The position numbers and the translations under genes were made by a program. Below, piece by piece: positions 6,871 to 10,058 of a stretch of DNA of 10,058 nucleotides. Within the stretch, counting starts at the first letter, position 1; every line of letters starts with the position of its first letter. The notes under the pieces were generated by a model. That model was not told where the DNA came from. It saw only the letters and a program-made list of their open reading frames with translations, and ran no database searches. Origin of the DNA: Bacteroidota bacterium. Lineage in GTDB: Bacteria > Bacteroidota > Ignavibacteria > UBA10030. Where the stretch lies: the NCBI GenBank assembly GCA_003453835.1, contig DMMN01000114.1, positions 1 through 10,058 of the forward strand, given 5' to 3'.

Positions 6871-6976
6871 AAGATCCCCCTTTGAGTGGTTTGTTTAATG
6901 GATTGGTTCTTTGTACTTTCGGGTGTCACGTGCGTTCACCTTTTGTCTGTTCATGTCATTAACTACTGAAAGGTAA
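6871..6976. promoter_or_regulatory. Divergent promoter region between DUF4139 and sigma genes
   Basis: This 106-bp AT-richer stretch must drive both units. On the + strand TTTG (6890-6893) lies 20 nt before TACTTTCG (6914-6921), one mismatch from the Bacteroidota promoter pattern TTTG-N19/21-TAnnTTTG. If used, transcription would begin about 50 nt before the sigma start. A palindrome CACGTG (6927-6932) lies just downstream. I found no equally good match on the minus strand. Assignment depends on the host being in that lineage. Confidence 0.35.
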
Positions 6977-7546
6977 ATGAAGGCGTCCCTCTTTTTTCTG
7001 ACTACCGATGCGAGAATGCTGGATCTGATTCGAAAAGGGGACGAAGAGGCGCTCGTGACGCTCTATCAATCAAACAGGAAACCGATTCTCTCCTACATCA
7101 CCCGGAATAACGGGACGGCGGACGATGCAGAGGATTTGCTCCAGGAGGCCCTCATCGTATTGTGGGAGAGAGTCCGGTCGGGGCGATTTGAATACAATGC
7201 GAAGCTCGGCACATTTGTCTTCGGCACGGTAAAGAACATGTGGTTGAGGAGGCTTGCAAGAATGAAGCGGGAAAGTCCCGCTCGTCTCAACCCGGACGAG
7301 CATGCAGATGGTGGGGGTTCTCTCCTGGATGACCTCATCGAAAATGAACGAGTACTGTTGGTTCGGAGCGCGCTCGAGAAGCTCGGCGAGCAGTGCCGGA
7401 AGCTTCTGCTCTTCTTCTATTGGGAAGAGCTTTCGATGGAGGAGATCGCGACGCACATGGGTTTCGCAAACGCAGATACGGTGAAGTCGAAGAAATACCA
7501 GTGCAAAAAGGAGTTGGAAAAAATCGTGAGAGGGATGGAAGTGTAG
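6977..7546 (+). CDS. ECF-type RNA polymerase sigma factor
   Basis: A 189-aa sigma-70 family protein with only regions 2 and 4, as in extracytoplasmic-function sigma factors. Region 2 spans about residues 17-97 (KGDEEALVTLYQS, DAEDLLQEALIVLWERV, KLGTFVFGTVKNMWLRR). Region 4 spans about 127-184 (LEKLGEQCRKLLLFFYWEEL, SMEEIATHMGFANADTVKSK), with the helix-turn-helix in SMEEIATHMG and ANADTVKSKKYQCKKEL. The ANADTVKSKKYQCKKEL ending is reminiscent of sigma factors common in Bacteroidota. It would direct RNA polymerase to a small regulon, which may include its own operon. The start at 6977 has GAAAGG at 6968-6973 but only a 3-nt spacer. Met14 at 7016 would also keep region 2 yet has no SD, so the first start is kept with mild doubt. 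It heads a rightward unit with an anti-sigma-like gene two genes on. Confidence 0.92.
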   Translation: MKASLFFLTTDARMLDLIRKGDEEALVTLYQSNRKPILSYITRNNGTADDAEDLLQEALIVLWERVRSGRFEYNAKLGTFVFGTVKNMWLRRLARMKRESPARLNPDEHADGGGSLLDDLIENERVLLVRSALEKLGEQCRKLLLFFYWEELSMEEIATHMGFANADTVKSKKYQCKKELEKIVRGMEV

Positions 7547-7582
7547 AAACGATGAATGACGAATCAATGGACTGGCGGAAGA

Positions 7583-7603
7583 GGAAGGGACGAAAGACCT
7601 TCC
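7583..7603 (+). other. Intercistronic hairpin between sigma and lipoprotein genes
   Basis: GGAAGG (7583-7588) pairs with CCTTCC (7598-7603) across a 9-nt loop in the 90-nt spacer. No T-tract follows, so it is not a classic terminator. It could set relative expression by RNA processing. Confidence 0.3.
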
Positions 7604-7636
7604 CTTAGACGTCCGCATCGCAGAAAGGAGGCTTCT

Positions 7637-8206
7637 ATGAACATTGTGAAGTACATCATCGCTGTAGGGATTGCCATCATATGCCTTGGTTGTCCGGCAC
7701 GTTCCCTGCAACCGTTGTTTGCCGAGAAAGATCTTGTGTTCAATCCCTCCCTTCTTGGGATCTGGCTCGACGAAGAGGGGAAAGAGGTGTACCGGTTTCA
7801 GCGATCCGGAGAGAGAGGCTACGAGGCGATGCTGTACAAAGACGCTTCTCAAAAGAATCCTGACGACCGCGGGGACACGGCTTTCTACAAGGTTCAACTG
7901 GGTCAGCTCGGGAAGCACTGGTTCCTGGATTCCTCTCCAATGCGTGGATCAAATGATCATCACATGATCGCCGCGCACATTTTTTCCCGGGTTACGCTCC
8001 GCGGAGATACCCTCCGGCTCGCCTCGCTCGAGAGCGATTGGCTCAGAGAACTGGCTGAAACTCGCCGGCTGGAGGTTCCCCATGTGCGGATCGGCGGCGA
8101 AGTTGTTCTCACGGGATCTACGGAGGAGCTTCAGCGGTTCGTCATCCGCTTCGGCGACGACGGCAAAGCGTTCCCTGAAGGAGAGAAGCTGTTTCGCTCG
8201 AAGTAA
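7637..8206 (+). CDS. Predicted lipoprotein, unknown function
   Basis: A 189-aa exported protein without a family I can name. Residues 1-19 (MNIVKYIIAVGIAIICLGC) form a type II signal peptide; the lipobox is CLGC with Cys19 as the lipidated residue. The -3 position is Cys rather than the usual Leu, so lipidation is likely but not certain. The mature part opens with SLQPLFAEKDLVFNPSLLG and a GIWLDEEGKEVYRF strand, then alternating strands typical of small beta-barrel or lipocalin-like folds. The frame is open upstream to 7556, but ATG 7637 is chosen because SD AAAGGAGG (7624-7631) lies 5 nt before it and the signal peptide starts there. It lies between the sigma and anti-sigma-like genes, which suggests a role in the same response, possibly as an envelope sensor or target. 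Confidence 0.8.
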   Translation: MNIVKYIIAVGIAIICLGCPARSLQPLFAEKDLVFNPSLLGIWLDEEGKEVYRFQRSGERGYEAMLYKDASQKNPDDRGDTAFYKVQLGQLGKHWFLDSSPMRGSNDHHMIAAHIFSRVTLRGDTLRLASLESDWLRELAETRRLEVPHVRIGGEVVLTGSTEELQRFVIRFGDDGKAFPEGEKLFRSK

Positions 8207-8257
8207 GGAGAGCCTGCAAATACGCTCATAGCGCATAAGGGGGTGTGTTCTCTAAAC

Positions 8258-8284
8258 ATGGCAATCATCGTAGTAGTCCACTAG
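8258..8284 (+). CDS. Putative 8-residue leader micro-ORF (MAIIVVVH)
   Basis: ATG at 8258 opens a frame of eight codons rich in Ile and Val (MAIIVVVH), ending at TAG 8282-8284. Only three bases separate this stop from the ATG of the anti-sigma-like gene, in the same frame. An SD-like AAGGGGG (8237-8243) lies 14 nt before it, a long but not impossible spacing. The larger gene has no SD of its own, so translational coupling through this micro-ORF is a possible explanation. Such short frames arise easily by chance. Confidence 0.25.
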   Translation: MAIIVVVH

Positions 8285-8287
8285 CAT

Positions 8288-9415
8288 ATGCCCCATCAAG
8301 ATCTTCATTGGACGTTGGACTCGGAATTGCTCGACCGCTACGTGTTGAGAAAGCTCGAGGTGAATGAACGAGCAAAACTCGACGCGCACTTGCGCGAGTG
8401 CGAGCAATGTGCACAGAATGTCCGGGCAGAGCAAAAGTTGGTTGCAGGTGTCAGGAGTCTCGGCCGCGACCAGTTGAAGGCGCGTCTCGGGAAACGGTTG
8501 GGGAGGGAAGAATCCCGCAGGATATCCTGGACTCAGGCAGTGGGCATCGCAGCGGCAGTGGTGTTCTTGGTTTCCATCGGAATCTACAATCGCTGGTTCT
8601 TCCCGAGAGAGACCGAACAAGCGATTTCGGATCTCCACCCAAAAGAAACCACTCCCGCGGAGCCAGCCGAAAAGGTCCTTCCGAACGCAATGCGCGAGGA
8701 GATGAAAACGAGGGAGCCGCGCCCTGAAGGCGTCGCGCTCGCACCAAGGCCGGGTATTCCGTCATCCACGTCTCCTTCAGGGGTCGGGGAAAGAGAACGG
8801 CAGCCTTCGATTGCGCTTGAAATGGATCGATCAAAAGAGTCACAGATCGCTCCGTTGAGTGTCGGCAAAGGGGCAGCTTTGCGGCGGGAATCTCAACCGA
8901 CCGGGGGTTACGGCATGGTTTCAACCATGGCAGAGAAAACATCAAGGGAAAGATGGGTAGAAGGTGTCATTCTCCCTGTCGAAACGCAAGCTACGACCAA
9001 GGATGAAATGACCGCAGCCCGTGCGGAGAAAAGTCTGGAGTCAGCCCGAGCTCGCAAGATGGACGCCGATGCACTCGCCCGGGAATCGGCGGCGAGCCAG
9101 GTGATCCGGCTGGGAAACGAGATGCAGATTGTGACGCTCGGCCAGCGATCGGTGGCGGCGCTTCCGCGGGTGCAACAGGAACAGCGACAACGGAGCCGGC
9201 AGCGGATTCAAGCGTTCGTCGAAACCACGGACCGAGGATTACGGATGACGCTCTATCTGGAAGAACTCGTGCCGGAGTCCCGCCTACAAACCGCGCGTAT
9301 CGAGCCGGTCACCGAAGACTCGCTGATCCTTCATTTCGGCGAACAACGCGTGGGCTTCAACATCCCTGGCGGCTGGGGGGAGCATACGGGGAAAAACCTC
9401 CGGAAGACGAAATGA
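8288..9415 (+). CDS. Anti-sigma-factor-like single-pass membrane protein
   Basis: A 375-aa protein with an N-terminal anti-sigma zinc-binding motif. The cytoplasmic part (about 1-80) holds LLDRYVLRKLEVNERAKLDA and His34-x3-Cys38-x2-Cys41 (HLRECEQC), as in zf-HC2/ASD-type anti-sigma factors. One transmembrane helix follows at about 81-102 (WTQAVGIAAAVVFLVSIGIY). The extracytoplasmic part is unusually long: a Pro/Glu/Arg/Ala-rich, probably disordered linker (about 104-300) and a compact C-terminal segment (about 307-363: FVETTDRGLRMTLYLEELV, DSLILHFGEQRVGFNIPGGW). Expected role: hold the sigma factor encoded two genes upstream at the membrane and release it on an envelope signal. ATG 8288 is preceded immediately by an in-frame TAG, so no longer form is possible. 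There is no SD next to it. Pairing with the sigma factor is inferred from position. Confidence 0.8.
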   Translation: MPHQDLHWTLDSELLDRYVLRKLEVNERAKLDAHLRECEQCAQNVRAEQKLVAGVRSLGRDQLKARLGKRLGREESRRISWTQAVGIAAAVVFLVSIGIYNRWFFPRETEQAISDLHPKETTPAEPAEKVLPNAMREEMKTREPRPEGVALAPRPGIPSSTSPSGVGERERQPSIALEMDRSKESQIAPLSVGKGAALRRESQPTGGYGMVSTMAEKTSRERWVEGVILPVETQATTKDEMTAARAEKSLESARARKMDADALARESAASQVIRLGNEMQIVTLGQRSVAALPRVQQEQRQRSRQRIQAFVETTDRGLRMTLYLEELVPESRLQTARIEPVTEDSLILHFGEQRVGFNIPGGWGEHTGKNLRKTK

Positions 9416-9452
9416 ATTTCTCGCGTGACCGTCGCTCCTTCTTCGGTGCGAT

Positions 9453-10058
9453 TTGAAAAAGAACCTCCTCCTCAGTCTCGCCTCCATCGCAGTTCTTGCT
9501 CTCCTTCTTCTTGCGGCGGAGATGATCCTGAGATATACCTCCCCCTCCCTTGATGACCCTCTCGTAAGAGAGGTCGTGTATGACGGGATCGAGTGGTATC
9601 AAGTCAATCGCAGCTATCTCAAGAAGTACTTCTCACCTACCGATCCGCTCATCCCGGAGCTGAAGCCGAGTCTTTTCAAGAAAACCAAAGACGAAAACCT
9701 CTTTCGGATCGTTTGCCTCGGGGGCTCTTCGATGTTCGGGACGCCGTATCAGATGACGGCAACGATCCCCGGGATGGTGCGGAAACAACTCCGCCATCTC
9801 TACCGCAAGAAAGAGATCGAGGTAGTAAACCTCGCGGCCTCGGCCATCAACAGCAACGTGATTGCCGACTTTGCACCCCGGCTGGTGGAATTCGATCCCG
9901 ACCTCGTCCTGATCTACATGGGACATAACGAAGTCTACGGTCCGGATGGGGTCGGTGCGGCAGGCCTGGAAAAGGTGTTCCCGTTCATCACGCCGATGAA
10001 GTACCGGTTTCGCGAGCTGAGATCGGTCGCGATGATCCGTGGGATGTTCAAGAGTGAA
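9453..10058 (+). CDS. Membrane-anchored SGNH/GDSL hydrolase, 3' truncated by window
   Basis: The first 202 codons of a protein that runs off the window. It starts at TTG 9453, just after an in-frame stop at 9426-9428; the next in-frame ATG (9522) would cut into the signal-anchor. Residues 5-22 are a hydrophobic anchor (MKKNLLLSLASIAVLALLLL at the N-terminus). The SGNH-type core begins near residue 84: LFRIVCLGGSSMFG (Ser92 the likely nucleophile), EVVNLAASAINSN (block II Asn area) and LIYMGHNEVYGP (Gly157-His158-Asn159-Glu160, the block III equivalent). These enzymes hydrolyse ester bonds of lipids or envelope polysaccharides; the substrate here is not visible. It follows the anti-sigma-like gene by 37 nt and probably belongs to the same operon. 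No clear SD precedes the TTG, so the start carries some doubt. Confidence 0.85.
   Translation, partial: MKKNLLLSLASIAVLALLLLAAEMILRYTSPSLDDPLVREVVYDGIEWYQVNRSYLKKYFSPTDPLIPELKPSLFKKTKDENLFRIVCLGGSSMFGTPYQMTATIPGMVRKQLRHLYRKKEIEVVNLAASAINSNVIADFAPRLVEFDPDLVLIYMGHNEVYGPDGVGAAGLEKVFPFITPMKYRFRELRSVAMIRGMFKSE

Noticed and set aside
7556..7636. N-terminal extension of the lipoprotein to 7556
   Set aside because: The extra residues are basic and low-complexity, and an SD plus a signal peptide mark 7637 as the start.
7070..7918. Minus-strand 282-aa ORF across the sigma and lipoprotein genes
   Set aside because: It is fully antisense to two well-supported genes and shows no domain.

Overview
The window looks like a chromosomal segment of a Gram-negative bacterium. 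It has moderate GC, signal-peptide and lipoprotein exports, an outer-membrane-like protein and an ECF sigma factor of a style common in the Bacteroidota/Ignavibacteria (FCB) group. Most genes carry strong Shine-Dalgarno (SD) sequences of the AAAGGAGG type. That argues against typical Bacteroidia, where SD use is weak, and fits an Ignavibacteria-like or other FCB lineage better. The lineage call is an inference from protein style, not a phylogenetic result. I see no IS element, CRISPR array, tRNA or rRNA.

Left part (1-2430): the 3' three-quarters of a class V PLP-dependent aminotransferase (alanine-glyoxylate type), then a small GYD-domain protein, then a stand-alone Mut7-C RNase-like PIN/zinc-ribbon protein, all on +. 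A four-helix membrane protein of unknown function on - converges on them. A perfect 11-bp hairpin lies between the convergent genes.

Middle (2430-3967): about 600 bp without a convincing gene, holding two mutually exclusive hairpins next to a T-tract. A 253-aa exported, beta-rich protein follows on +, then a short convergent region with two further hairpins.

Right part (3968-10058): two divergent transcription units. Leftward are a secreted DUF4139-domain protein and then a secreted von Willebrand A (VWA) domain protein with a complete MIDAS motif. Rightward are an ECF-type sigma factor, a predicted lipoprotein, a long single-pass membrane protein with an anti-sigma-like HxxxCxxC motif, and the 5' part of a membrane-anchored SGNH hydrolase that starts with TTG. 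The plausible reading is a sigma/anti-sigma pair next to a set of envelope proteins, perhaps an envelope-sensing regulon. The sequence shows gene order and motifs only; the regulatory link is inferred.

The least explained elements are an 8-codon Ile/Val-rich micro-ORF ending 3 nt before the SD-less anti-sigma-like gene, the alternative hairpins before the 253-aa gene, and the extended extracytoplasmic part of the anti-sigma-like protein.
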